NCBI GenBank assembly: GCA_963829705.1
Contig: CAWHJN010000005.1
Location: 62,001 to 126,000, forward strand
Direction: 5' to 3'
Length of the DNA: 64,000 nt
Source of the DNA: CAWHJN01 sp963829705
Lineage (GTDB): Bacteria > Bacteroidota > Rhodothermia > Rhodothermales > BA12
In this document: positions 1 to 8,692 of the stretch, one piece after another
Layout: each line of letters opens with the position of its first letter
Position numbering within the stretch: the stretch's first letter is position 1
Program-made: the position numbers and the translations under genes
The notes under the pieces: model-generated
Databases searched by the model: none
What the model saw: the letters and a program-made list of their open reading frames with translations, nothing else
Told to the model about the DNA's origin: nothing

Positions 1-1102
1 GAACGTCGCCGGGATGTGGGCCGCTGTTTTCCGGGACGAGGTCGCGCAGCGCGGCGCGGTCGGCGGCGTAACGAGCGAGCACGCGGGCAAACGCCCTGGC
101 GTCGCCCGTGGGCAGCAGGTGCCCGTTGACGTTCTCGGTGATCACGTCGCGGATGCCTTCGATGCCCGCGCCGACGGTCGGCATCCCGGCGAGGCCTGCT
201 TCGAGCATCACCACGCCGAAGCCCTCCATGTCGCCCGCGACGGGCCGGTTGGGCATCACGAACAGATCCGCGCCACGGTAAAGGTGCGCAAGCCGGGCGT
301 CGGAAATACGTCCGGGCAGGTACACGCGGTTTTCCAGCCCGTGCCGCGCGATGGCGGCTTCGACGACAGGCGTTTCAGGTCCGTCGCCCACGAGCCACCA
401 GTACACGTTCTCGGGCAGCAGCGGCATCACCGCGTCCGCGAACCACGCGAAGCCTTTACGCGGCACGTGCCGCCCCACGCTGCACAGCAGCAGGGCATCC
501 TCGGGAAGCGAAACACCTGCGCCTTCGAGAAACGCGCGGCGCGCGGCGGCGCGGTCATCCGGCGGATCGAAGCGCGACACGTCGATGCCGTTGGGGACGA
601 CGTGCAGTTTCTCCGGCGGCAACCCGCGTTCGAGGCACGCCTCGCCCGTGGCCTGGCTGACGGGCAGCACGGCGTCGAGCGCGGCAAAGACACGGGGTAC
701 GACGAGCTTCTGGTGCGCGAACGTCGGCAGCGTCACGTCGCGCCCGTGTACGATGGCCGCCGTGCGGATGCCCGCCCGTGCGAGCGCTTTCCGGACTGGG
801 ATCGCCATCGTGGCCGTCACCATCGACGAGAACAGGACGACATCGACGGAGTCATCGGCGGCGACGCGGCGCAGGCGCCTCAGCACGCGCAGCAGGAAGC
901 CCGGCACGCGCAGATGCGTGGTGCGCCACGACGCGCGCAGCAGTTCGCTCGTCAGCGCGACATCCGGCGTCCGTTCGAGCGCGGCATAGAGTTCCGTCGC
1001 CACGCGCTGCATCCCGCCGACGTTGCTCATCGGAGCGTCTTCGGGCGGGAACGAGTGCGAGACGAACAGCAGCCGAAGCGGCTCGTCGTTCCGTTCAGGC
1101 AT
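1..1102 (-). CDS. GT4 family glycosyltransferase (3' end outside window)
   Basis: Reading the minus strand from the ATG at 1102 gives an uninterrupted frame of 367 codons that runs off the window, so the C-terminus is missing. It shows the two-lobed GT-B pattern: an N-terminal FVSHSFPPEDAPMSNVGGMQ segment typical of the glycine-rich acceptor lobe, VVPNGIDVSRFDP in the middle, and the donor-lobe motif GFGVVMLEAGLAGMPTVG with the family E-x7-E type nucleotide-sugar contact. Such enzymes move a sugar from a nucleotide sugar to a lipid or glycan at the cytoplasmic membrane face; the substrate cannot be told from sequence. Its ATG overlaps the TGA of the upstream GT4 gene by 8 bases, so the two are probably cotranscribed and translationally coupled. 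Confidence 0.85.
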   Translation of the reverse strand, partial: MPERNDEPLRLLFVSHSFPPEDAPMSNVGGMQRVATELYAALERTPDVALTSELLRASWRTTHLRVPGFLLRVLRRLRRVAADDSVDVVLFSSMVTATMAIPVRKALARAGIRTAAIVHGRDVTLPTFAHQKLVVPRVFAALDAVLPVSQATGEACLERGLPPEKLHVVPNGIDVSRFDPPDDRAAARRAFLEGAGVSLPEDALLLCSVGRHVPRKGFAWFADAVMPLLPENVYWWLVGDGPETPVVEAAIARHGLENRVYLPGRISDARLAHLYRGADLFVMPNRPVAGDMEGFGVVMLEAGLAGMPTVGAGIEGIRDVITENVNGHLLPTGDARAFARVLARYAADRAALRDLVPENSGPHPGDV

Positions 1103-2342
1103 GTTCCAGCGCGCCGACGGCAGGGCTGGGCACGGGCACATCCGCCACGCCGTCGCCGCTCATCGGGGAGGCCAGCGCGTAATAATGCTCGTGCATCTGC
1201 CGGAGGATCTTCTTCCACGCGAAGCCACGCGCCTTTTCGAGCGCCGCCCGCCCCATCTGCGCCCGCAGGTCGGCGTCGAGGACGAGCGCTTCCGTGGCCG
1301 CGAAAAAGGCCTGGCTGTCGCGCGGCGGGACGAGGAAGCCCGTCTCGCCGCTCGTCACGAGCGAGGCGCTGCCGGTAGCGTCCGCGCAGACGGTGGGCAC
1401 GCCCGAAGCCATCGCTTCGAGCGTCACGTTGCCGAACGTCTCGGTTTCAGAGGGAAACACAAACACGTCGCCCGAGGCGTGCGCCACGGCAAGGTCGGTA
1501 CCGGCGAGATGGCCAGTGAAAACGGTGTTTTCGAGACGCGCCTCCAGGTCGGCCCGCGCCGGGCCGTCACCTACAACGAGGCTGCGGTGCGGAATCCCAC
1601 GCGCTTCGAGCCCTTCGATCACATCGGCGTACACCGTCAGCCCTTTCTCCCACACGAGCCGCCCCACGAACGAGACGACGACCTCGTCCGGCCCGAAGCC
1701 GTGCTCGGCGCGCCAGGCGTCGGAGCGGCGCTCAGGGTTGAAGCGCTCGGTGTCCACGCCACGCGCCCAGATGCCGAGGTTGCCTCTGATGCCGTGCGCC
1801 CGTAAAACATCGAGCATCGACTGCGAGGGCACGTAGACTTCGTCGCATTTCTCGTAAAACCACCGTGCGTAGCGCCACAAGGCGCTTTCCAACCATCCGA
1901 CGCCGTAATAGCTCAGGTACGACGAGAAATGCGTGTGGTACGTCGAGACGACGGGGATGCCGTGCTTTTTCGCCAGCCGCAGCGCCTGAAAGCCGACGAC
2001 ATCCGGCGTGGCGATGTGGATGACGTCGGGCGCGAAGGCCAGCACCTCTTTCCGCAACCGCGGCGTCAGCCCTGCCGACAGCCGGTACTCGGGGCGGCCC
2101 GGGAGGGGCAGCGACGGCACGGGCACGAGCGTACCCGCGTGCTCGAGCGCAGGCGTGTCGGACGTAGGCGCGAACACGCGCACGTCGAAGCCCTGCGCCG
2201 TCAGGTAGGCGACGAGCCGGTTGAGCGTGAGCGAGACGCCGTCGGCGATGTGGTTGTACGCGCCGGTAAAAAGCGCCACCCGCAATCCGAGACGCTGCGG
2301 GGCAGCGGCAGCGCGCGGGACGCGGGCGGTGGGAAGGGGCAT
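1095..2342 (-). CDS. GT4 glycosyltransferase, mannosyltransferase-like (PimB/MgtA type)
   Basis: About 415 residues from the start chosen here (MPLPTARVPRA). The open frame extends upstream to 2465, but homology to the family begins only around RVALFTGAYNHIADGVSLTL, so the longer N-terminus is unlikely. Visible GT-B features are the GVSLTLNRLVAYL acceptor-lobe helix, VVSTYHTHFSSYLSYYG, SFVGRLVWEKGL at the start of the donor lobe, and VFPSETETFGNVTLEAMASG, the E-x7-E nucleotide-sugar motif. The overall pattern resembles GDP-mannose-dependent alpha-mannosyltransferases that act on phosphatidylinositol or glycolipids; the acceptor here is unknown. It forms a pair with the downstream GT4 gene, suggesting sequential steps in one glycolipid or exopolysaccharide pathway. 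Confidence 0.85.
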   Translation of the reverse strand: MPLPTARVPRAAAAPQRLGLRVALFTGAYNHIADGVSLTLNRLVAYLTAQGFDVRVFAPTSDTPALEHAGTLVPVPSLPLPGRPEYRLSAGLTPRLRKEVLAFAPDVIHIATPDVVGFQALRLAKKHGIPVVSTYHTHFSSYLSYYGVGWLESALWRYARWFYEKCDEVYVPSQSMLDVLRAHGIRGNLGIWARGVDTERFNPERRSDAWRAEHGFGPDEVVVSFVGRLVWEKGLTVYADVIEGLEARGIPHRSLVVGDGPARADLEARLENTVFTGHLAGTDLAVAHASGDVFVFPSETETFGNVTLEAMASGVPTVCADATGSASLVTSGETGFLVPPRDSQAFFAATEALVLDADLRAQMGRAALEKARGFAWKKILRQMHEHYYALASPMSGDGVADVPVPSPAVGALEHA

Positions 2343-2498
2343 GGCGACGCGAAAGTTGTTGAAACAGGTACCGGCAGGGGCAGCGGAGAGTTTGGCGTAC
2401 ACCGCGTTTTCACGCATCGCCGCGCAGCATTCCAGTAGCCGCCACGAAGCGCAGAGAGGTAACACCTGTTTTGTGACGAAATGGAGAAGTGCAGGCTT

Positions 2499-3089
2499 TC
2501 ACTCGCATCTCAGCCGAGCATCGAGTGTGTCTCGTACGGCAGGCCACTCGTCGGCGAGGATGCTGTAGTACACCGTGTCGCGTACCCGGCCCGTCTCGGT
2601 CACGATGTGCTGCCGGAGGAGGCCTTCCTGCACGGCACCCAGTTTCTCAATGGCGCGGCGCGAGCGCAGGTTGCGCGCGTCGGTCTTGAGTTCGACCCGG
2701 ATGCACCCCAGCGTCTCGAACGCATACCCGAGCAGCAGCCGCTTGGCCTCGGGGTTGACGGCGGTGCGCTGCCACGTCCGCGCCACCCACGTCCACCCGA
2801 TCTCGACGCGGCGGTGAACGGGGGCAATGTTGCCGTAGCGCGTGCAGCCCACCACCTCACCCGTCGCCTTCAGGACGATGGCGAAGGGCAGCGCGTGCCC
2901 GGCGTCGCGGTCGCGCAACGCGACGTCGATGTACCGGCGCAGATCTTCCCGGCTCGCCACCTGCACCGTCGTCCACTGCCAAAGGTCGGGGTCGAGCGCG
3001 ACCGGCATCAGCGCATCGATGTGGTCGAGGCGCAGCGGTTCGAGGCGGACGGTCGCGCCTTCGAGCGTGATGGAGGATGGAACGATCAT
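2499..3089 (-). CDS. GNAT N-acetyltransferase (RimJ/RimL-like)
   Basis: A 196-residue single-domain protein. The N-terminal strand LEGATVRLEPLRLDHIDAL, the central VVGCTRYGNIAPVHRRVEIG and the acetyl-CoA region around RTAVNPEAKRLLLGYAFE, followed by NLRSRRAIEKLGAVQEG, are the usual landmarks of the RimJ/RimL-type acetyltransferases, which acetylate ribosomal-protein N-termini, small molecules or toxins using acetyl-CoA. The real substrate is not visible. Its ATG overlaps the stop of proA as ATGA, so it is the last gene of a proB-proA-GNAT unit on the minus strand; a direct role in proline synthesis is not implied. Confidence 0.85.
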   Translation of the reverse strand: MIVPSSITLEGATVRLEPLRLDHIDALMPVALDPDLWQWTTVQVASREDLRRYIDVALRDRDAGHALPFAIVLKATGEVVGCTRYGNIAPVHRRVEIGWTWVARTWQRTAVNPEAKRLLLGYAFETLGCIRVELKTDARNLRSRRAIEKLGAVQEGLLRQHIVTETGRVRDTVYYSILADEWPAVRDTLDARLRCE

Positions 3090-4333
3090 TTCCGCACCTG
3101 CCCGTCGCCGTAGACGACGAACTTCTTCGTCGTCAGCGCCTCCAGTCCCATCGGGCCGTAGGCGTGCAGTTTGGTGGTCGAGATGCCGATTTCGGCACCC
3201 AGTCCCAGTTCGCCGCCGTCGGAGAAGCGCGACGAGGCGTTGACCATCACGACGGACGCGTCCACGTCGCGCACGAAGCGCTGGGCGTTCTTCAGGTCGT
3301 TCGTCGCGATGACTTCGGTGTGCATCGACCCGTACTGCTCGATGTGTTCGATAGCCGCGTCGAGACTCCTCACGACGCGGACAGACAGGATGAGGTCGAG
3401 GTATTCGGCGTGGTAATCCTCGTCGGTCGCGGGCGCGGCGTTTTCCACGAGCGCACGCGTGGCCTCGTCGCCGCGCAACTCGACGCCTTTCTCGCGCAGC
3501 AGCGCAGCGGCACGCGGCAGGAACGCATCGGCTATCGACTCGTGGACGAGCAGGGTTTCGAGGGCATTACACACGCCGGGGCGCGACGTTTTTCCGTCCA
3601 CGAGCAGATCAAGCGCGAGGTCGAAGTCCGCCGTCTCGTCCACGAACAGGTGGCACACGCCTTTGTAATGTTTGATGACCGGAATGCGGCTGTGCTGGTC
3701 CACGAAGCGGATCAGCCCCTCACCGCCGCGCGGGATGACGAGGTCGATGCTGTCGGTGAGGGTGAGCAGTTCGGGCAGCGCGGCGCGGTCGGTGGTGGGC
3801 ACGAACGTGACGCACGCCTCGTCGAAACCCGCCTCGCGCAACCCATCGTGCAGCGCCGCGACGACGGCCTGGTTGGAGCCGAACGCCTCTGATCCGCCGC
3901 GCAGAATCACCGCGTTGCCCGCTTTCAGGCACAGGCCGGCGGCGTCGCTCGTAACGTTGGGCCGCGCCTCGTAGATGATGGCGATGACGCCGAGCGGCAC
4001 GCGCATCTGCCCGACGCGGATGCCGTTGGGCCGCGTCCACTGCGCTGCCATCTCGCCGACGGGATCGGGCAGGAGCGCCACGTCGCGCAGCGCCTGCGCC
4101 ATCCTGGCGAGCCGATCGGGCGAGAGCCGCAGCCGATCCTGCAGGGCCGCCGACAGGCCTTTTTCCGCGCCCGTCTGCACGTCGCCCGCGTTGGCTTCCA
4201 GGATCGACGTTTCATGACGGAGCAGCGCGTCCGCCATCGCGCCAAGCGCGGCATTGCGCTGGGCCGTCGTGGTGCGGGCAAGGCGGCGGGATGCGCGGCG
4301 AGCACTGTGGCCGAGAGAAGCAAGAGAGGACAT
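3086..4333 (-). CDS. proA: Glutamate-5-semialdehyde dehydrogenase (gamma-glutamyl phosphate reductase)
   Basis: 415 residues, the normal ProA length. It reduces gamma-glutamyl phosphate to glutamate-5-semialdehyde with NADPH, the second step of proline synthesis in the cytoplasm. Clear landmarks are IAIIYEARPNVTSDAAGLCL, the cofactor-loop segment GNAVILRGGSEAFGSN, the KHYKGVCHLFVD block, and the catalytic cysteine in SRPGVCNALETLLV at about residue 255. It lies 64 bp downstream of proB on the same strand, matching the conserved order of the pathway, and its stop overlaps the next gene's start (ATGA). Confidence 0.97.
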   Translation of the reverse strand: MSSLASLGHSARRASRRLARTTTAQRNAALGAMADALLRHETSILEANAGDVQTGAEKGLSAALQDRLRLSPDRLARMAQALRDVALLPDPVGEMAAQWTRPNGIRVGQMRVPLGVIAIIYEARPNVTSDAAGLCLKAGNAVILRGGSEAFGSNQAVVAALHDGLREAGFDEACVTFVPTTDRAALPELLTLTDSIDLVIPRGGEGLIRFVDQHSRIPVIKHYKGVCHLFVDETADFDLALDLLVDGKTSRPGVCNALETLLVHESIADAFLPRAAALLREKGVELRGDEATRALVENAAPATDEDYHAEYLDLILSVRVVRSLDAAIEHIEQYGSMHTEVIATNDLKNAQRFVRDVDASVVMVNASSRFSDGGELGLGAEIGISTTKLHAYGPMGLEALTTKKFVVYGDGQVRK

Positions 4334-4397
4334 AAAGATGTTCGAAAGGAATAGAATAAACGATCACATCGACAATACTCGATTTCCAGCAATCAAA

Positions 4398-5531
4398 TTA
4401 CGTCTCATCGTCCACCGGCGAATGATCCATCAAAAACACCAGGTCGTCGCGGTGGATGGCTTCGGGGGCATAGCAGTATCCGATTCGCGCTTCAATTTCG
4501 TGCGACTGTGCGCCGCAGAGCCGGGTGAGGTCCGCCACGCCGTACTGCGCGATGCCTTTTCCCAGCGCGTTGCCATCCGGCCCCACGACGCGTACGGCAT
4601 CTCCTCGCCCGAAGTGGCCTTCGACGGCGACGATGCCGGAGGGCAGGAGGGACGCGCCTTTCTCCAGGAGCGCCCGCACCGCTCCGGCATCGACGCGCAC
4701 GGTGCCGAGCGCCAGCGCGGTGTGGCGCAGCCAGTGCTTGCGGGCGGCGAGGGCGTGGCCGTGCGGGTGGAAATAGGTGCCGTCTACCTGCCCGCGGGCG
4801 AGCGCATCGAGCACCTCGGGGCGCGTGCCGCTGACGAGGACGGTGGCGATGCCGCGTGCAGTGGCTTTGTCGGCGGCTTCGATTTTGGTCCGCATCCCAC
4901 CCGTGGCGTTGGCCGTGCCCGCGCCGCCCGCGCGTGCATACACGCTTTCGTCGATGCGCGGCACGTCGTCGATGCGTTTGGCGTCGGGGTGCGCGCGCGG
5001 ATCGGCATCGAAGAGGCCGGCCACGTCGGAGAGGATCACGAGGAGGTCGGCGTCGGCGAGGGCGGCGACGTGCGCGGCGAGGTTGTCGTTGTCGCCCACT
5101 TTCAACTCCTCGACCGCCACCGTGTCGTTCTCGTTGACGATGGGGATGGCCTCCATGCGGAGCAGTGCACCCAACGTGGCGCGAGCGTTGGCGACGCGGC
5201 TGCGGTCGCGGAGATCGTCGTAGGTGAGCAACAACTGGGCGCACGGCGCGCCGAGGAGGGCGCTCCAGACGGCCATCAACCTCGGCTGGCCGAGCGCGGC
5301 GAGCGCCTGTTTCTCCGCCAGCGAGCGTGGGCGAGGCCGCTGCCCGTCGGCACCGGCCCGCCCCGACGCCACGGCCCCCGACGACACGAGGATCACCTCG
5401 CGCCCGTCCGCCCGACACGCCTCGACGAAGCGCGCCACGCCCGACAGGTGCGCGTCCGACGGCACACCGTCCGGGGCCACGAGCGCACTGCCGACTTTCA
5501 CGACGGCGCGTTTCCAATCGGGGAGGAGCAT
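4398..5531 (-). CDS. proB: Glutamate 5-kinase with C-terminal PUA domain
   Basis: 377 residues from the start MLLPDWKRAVVKVGSALV. The open frame begins at 5633, but the extra 34 residues are low-complexity and not part of the family, so the internal ATG is preferred. The amino-acid-kinase domain shows KVGSALVAPDG, SSGAVASGRAGADG, VNENDTVAVEELKVGDND and the ATP-site ILSDVAGLFDADPR; the C-terminal PUA domain begins near LLPSGIVAVEGHFGRGD. It phosphorylates glutamate to gamma-glutamyl phosphate, the feedback-inhibited first step of proline synthesis. It is followed at once by proA. The start lies only 34 bp after the stop of the upstream GT39 gene, so they may share a transcript. Confidence 0.96.
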   Translation of the reverse strand: MLLPDWKRAVVKVGSALVAPDGVPSDAHLSGVARFVEACRADGREVILVSSGAVASGRAGADGQRPRPRSLAEKQALAALGQPRLMAVWSALLGAPCAQLLLTYDDLRDRSRVANARATLGALLRMEAIPIVNENDTVAVEELKVGDNDNLAAHVAALADADLLVILSDVAGLFDADPRAHPDAKRIDDVPRIDESVYARAGGAGTANATGGMRTKIEAADKATARGIATVLVSGTRPEVLDALARGQVDGTYFHPHGHALAARKHWLRHTALALGTVRVDAGAVRALLEKGASLLPSGIVAVEGHFGRGDAVRVVGPDGNALGKGIAQYGVADLTRLCGAQSHEIEARIGYCYAPEAIHRDDLVFLMDHSPVDDET

Positions 5532-5565
5532 CGGCAGGAGGAGCGGAAAAGCGAAATGCGCGGGG

Positions 5566-7104
5566 TCAGTAAATGCCAGCGAGCGACGGCCAGACGGCCT
5601 CGATGGGCTGGCGCGGCGCGCGTGCAACGGCAATGGGGACGTTTTTCTCCTCTGGCACTACCCACGGCTCATCCACCGTCTGCATCACCTCGAACTGCTC
5701 GTAAAACCGGCTCAGCTGCTCGGGCGTGAGGCCGAGGGACACCGCCACAGTTCCCGGCTTCTCGCCCGGCCCGAAAAACCAGAAGCTGGTGTGCGCGCAG
5801 ACGACGCGCGGCAGCCCGTAGCGCGGGCCGTAGAAATCGAGCGCGCCCGCCTCGCCGTAGTTGCGCGCCAGCACGATGGCCGCGTCGCGCTCGGCAGGTG
5901 GAAGGGCGTGATACACCTCGGCCACGGTTTTCACCTGCGCCTGCCAGCCCAGCATATCGGCATAATCCTGCGGCAGCGGCAGCGTCTCGCCCGTGTTCGT
6001 TTTGGTCGATCCCTCGAAACGGGCCGCGTAGCGCGCCATCTGTGCGGGCGGCAACACGGGCACGCCCATCGGAAACGTCAGCGCGCCGAAGGCGGCGACG
6101 AGCACGAGGAGTACCGCGTAGGACGGGCGCGCCGCGCGGCGTGGCAGCCTTTCGAGCGCGACGGCGCCTGCCCCAAAGAGGACGGGGTAGATCGGCCCGA
6201 TGTAATACGCCTTGCCGTGCGTGACGAGCATCAGCACGAAGGCGGCGAGGCACGTCCACCCGGCGGCCCGCGCGGCGCGCGTTTCTCGGCTGTGGAGCAG
6301 GAACAGCAGCCCGGCGAGCGCGAGGACGGCGGCAGGGCCGAGCATCTCGAACTGTCCACCCAGAAACGCGCCCGCCGTGACGCGCTCCAGTTGCGCCTCA
6401 CGCAACGCCGCCATCTGCCCGAAGACGGGGAAACCCAGCTTTATCTGCCCCACGAACGTGGCGCTGCCGAGGATGAACGCGGTGAGCGCGGCGAGGTACG
6501 GCGCGGGCGTCAGCAGCACCCGCCGTTGCGGCGACACGGCGAGGCCCACGAGCACCGCCACTCCGAAAAACAAAATGCTCAGTTTCGTCAGCAGGCCCAG
6601 CCCGCACACGATGCCCAGCGCGATCCACCCGCGCCGCCGCCCCGTCTGCCCTATATGAATCAGCGCCAGCAGACCCGCCGTCCACCACACCTGGTCGAAC
6701 ACGACGGGTTGAAAGAGCGTGCCGGCGCGGAGGTACAGCGGGCTGAGGAAACGAGCGAGGGCGGCGAGCGTCTGCGCCTTCTTGCTGCCACCCAGCCACG
6801 ATGCCGCCAGCGCCGCCATGGCCACGAGCGCGGCGTGCCCCACGGCGGGCCAGAAGCGCACGGCAAAGAGCGTATCTCCGAAAACCGCGCGGGCCACATT
6901 GGCAAACACGCCGATGCCCGGCGGCACGTCCATCGCCCAGAAGCGCAGGTGCGCCCCCAGCGACAGATACAGGAATTCGTCGCGGTGGATGCCGTACGGG
7001 GTGACGAGGGCGACGACGACGTGCAGCGCCAGTGCTGCTCCGGTGAGCAGCCACGCGGAAGGCGCGAAGCCATCGGAAAAACGCGACCCGATAGGCAGGG
7101 GCAT
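5566..7104 (-). CDS. ArnT/PMT-like GT39-type membrane glycosyltransferase
   Basis: 512 residues with about ten predicted membrane segments spread through residues 15-360, and a soluble C-terminal part. The first loop holds YGIHRDEFLYLSLG, where the acidic DE pair matches the catalytic aspartate region of GT-C enzymes of the PMT/ArnT group, which move sugars from polyprenyl-phosphate donors onto lipids or proteins on the outer side of the cytoplasmic membrane. Further support is the FARFLSPLYLRAG-like segment and the TPAPYLAALTAFILGSATF helix. The exact donor and acceptor are not visible. It lies between the antiporter gene upstream and proB downstream, all on the minus strand. Confidence 0.8.
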   Translation of the reverse strand: MPLPIGSRFSDGFAPSAWLLTGAALALHVVVALVTPYGIHRDEFLYLSLGAHLRFWAMDVPPGIGVFANVARAVFGDTLFAVRFWPAVGHAALVAMAALAASWLGGSKKAQTLAALARFLSPLYLRAGTLFQPVVFDQVWWTAGLLALIHIGQTGRRRGWIALGIVCGLGLLTKLSILFFGVAVLVGLAVSPQRRVLLTPAPYLAALTAFILGSATFVGQIKLGFPVFGQMAALREAQLERVTAGAFLGGQFEMLGPAAVLALAGLLFLLHSRETRAARAAGWTCLAAFVLMLVTHGKAYYIGPIYPVLFGAGAVALERLPRRAARPSYAVLLVLVAAFGALTFPMGVPVLPPAQMARYAARFEGSTKTNTGETLPLPQDYADMLGWQAQVKTVAEVYHALPPAERDAAIVLARNYGEAGALDFYGPRYGLPRVVCAHTSFWFFGPGEKPGTVAVSLGLTPEQLSRFYEQFEVMQTVDEPWVVPEEKNVPIAVARAPRQPIEAVWPSLAGIY

Positions 7105-7248
7105 AGGCGAGGGCGGGGTGCGGAGTCCGAGGGGCGGGGTACCGGGTACACGTTCGGCGGTGCCTCGTACCCGCCCTGTACCCAGAAGGGCGGCCTCTAC
7201 GCCCCCAGCATCGCCCTGGTTACAGCGCGGCGCGGTTGCCCCAGACCC

Positions 7249-8493
7249 TTACGCTTTCGCAGACGCGCCCACACGCAGGATGAGGCGCGGCATCGTCAGC
7301 CCCTGCACGACGATGGAAAACACCACGACGGCGTACGTGGCCGTCAGCAGGATGTCGCGCACCTCGCTCGGCGGCAGCGACAGCGCGAGGGCGACGGAAA
7401 TCCCACCGCGCAGCCCGCCCCAGATGAGCACGCGCCGCGCCCCTCTTTCGGAGTATCGAAACGGCTTGAGCACCGTCAGCGGTAGGCCCACGGCCAGCGC
7501 CCGCGCCACGAGCACGATGGGAATGGCCAGCAGCGCCAGCCCGATGCGCCCGGTTTCGTAGGTCACCACGAGCAGTTCAAGCCCGATGAGCACGAAGAGG
7601 ACGGCGTTGAGGATCTCGTCGATCAGCTCCCAGAACGTGTCGAGGTTGCGCCGCGTCGTCTCGCTCATCGCAAAGGCCCGCCCCTGGTTGCCGATGAGCA
7701 GGCCCGCCACCACGATGGCGATGGGAGCCGACAGGTGCAGCGCGGCGGCGAGCGCGTAGCCGCCCGTCACCAGCGCGAGCGTGAGGAGGGCCTCGACGTG
7801 GTAATCGTCCACCTCTTTGAGCAGCCGGTACGCCACGTAGCCGACGGCCAGCCCGAAGAGCGCGCCCCCGAACGCCTCGCGCGCGAAGAGCAGCGCCACG
7901 CTGCTCGCCGTCACGTCCGCTCCGCCCGTGGCCATCTCCAGCACGATGAGAAACACCACCACCCCCACGCCGTCGTTGAACAAGCTCTCGCCCGCGATCT
8001 TGATCTCCAGCCGGTGCGAGACGGGCATCGTCTTGAGCAGCGCCAGCACGGCGATGGGGTCGGTGGGCGAGATGAGCGCGCCGAAGAGCAGGGCGTAGAG
8101 AAAGGGCAACTCGATGCCCAGCGCGTGCGCGGCGAAGTAGAACAGCGCGCCCGTCACGAACGTCGAGAGGAACACGCCGACGGTGGCGAGCACGGCGATG
8201 GTGCCTTTTTCTTCGAGCAGATGGCCGAGGTCTACGTGCAGCGCGCCCGCGAACAGCAGAAAACTCAGCATCCCATCGAGCAGCGCCCGGTCGAAATCCA
8301 CGCGGGCGAGCAGGCGGCGCGCGAACTCGTCGAGCGGCAGCCCGAGGGCGTGCAAACCCAGCATCCCGAGCGACGCCGCCAGCGCAATCAGCATCACGCC
8401 GATGGTCGTGGGCAGGTGGAGGTACCGGTAGTTGAGAAAACTGAACAGCGCCGTGATGGTCAGCAGCGCGGCCATCAACGAGAAGAGATCCAT
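7249..8493 (-). CDS. CPA1-family Na+(K+)/H+ antiporter (NhaP type)
   Basis: 414 residues, nearly all membrane-embedded with roughly twelve hydrophobic segments. The ion-binding core is clear: GALISPTDPIAVLALLK and GESLFNDGVGVVVFLIV, the two hallmark segments of NhaP/CPA1 exchangers, with the ND pair carrying the transport aspartate, and FLLFAGALHVDLGHL near residue 85. The family exchanges cytoplasmic Na+ or K+ for external H+ and serves pH and salt homeostasis, which would fit a marine or halophilic host (inference). There is no large cytoplasmic C-terminal regulatory domain. The 144-bp gap to the next gene shows no feature I can name. Confidence 0.92.
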   Translation of the reverse strand: MDLFSLMAALLTITALFSFLNYRYLHLPTTIGVMLIALAASLGMLGLHALGLPLDEFARRLLARVDFDRALLDGMLSFLLFAGALHVDLGHLLEEKGTIAVLATVGVFLSTFVTGALFYFAAHALGIELPFLYALLFGALISPTDPIAVLALLKTMPVSHRLEIKIAGESLFNDGVGVVVFLIVLEMATGGADVTASSVALLFAREAFGGALFGLAVGYVAYRLLKEVDDYHVEALLTLALVTGGYALAAALHLSAPIAIVVAGLLIGNQGRAFAMSETTRRNLDTFWELIDEILNAVLFVLIGLELLVVTYETGRIGLALLAIPIVLVARALAVGLPLTVLKPFRYSERGARRVLIWGGLRGGISVALALSLPPSEVRDILLTATYAVVVFSIVVQGLTMPRLILRVGASAKA

Positions 8494-8617
8494 GCGGGTG
8501 AGGCAAAAGCAGCACGTTCAAGAAACACCGCCGCGCCCGGCTCGACCGGGAAGGTGCCGTTACCGCTTCTCTCCGGTGCACTTGTTTGCCGTCACACGGC
8601 TGACAACGCACGCTCCG

Positions 8618-8692
8618 TCAAAGCACCTCGCGCAGAAACGCGCCCGTGTGGCTCTGTGGCGTGGCGGCCAGTTCTTCAGGGGTGCCCGCCGC
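8618..8692 (-). pseudogene. Remnant copy of the uvrA 3' end (about 24 codons plus stop)
   Basis: On the minus strand this reads AAGTPEELAATPQSHTGAF, then LREVL and a TGA stop. The intact uvrA ends AAGTPEELAATPASHTGHF, then LRAVL. The 75 bp align without gaps to 10603-10677 with roughly 77 percent identity by eye, at a fixed offset of 1985 bp and in the same orientation. Upstream of the homology the frame runs into unrelated sequence at the border of the AT-rich island. It has no start of its own and is not a gene. It marks the displaced or duplicated tail of uvrA. The rest of 8494-8738 shows no other feature. Confidence 0.85.

Noticed and set aside
14..1378. Long plus-strand open frame of 454 residues
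   Set aside because: It is the complement of the two glycosyltransferase genes; the product is R/H-rich with no domain pattern, an effect of high G+C.
5224..7485. 753-residue plus-strand open frame
   Set aside because: Antisense to proB and the GT39 gene, both of which carry clear family motifs; the frame has random-looking R/A/H-rich sequence.
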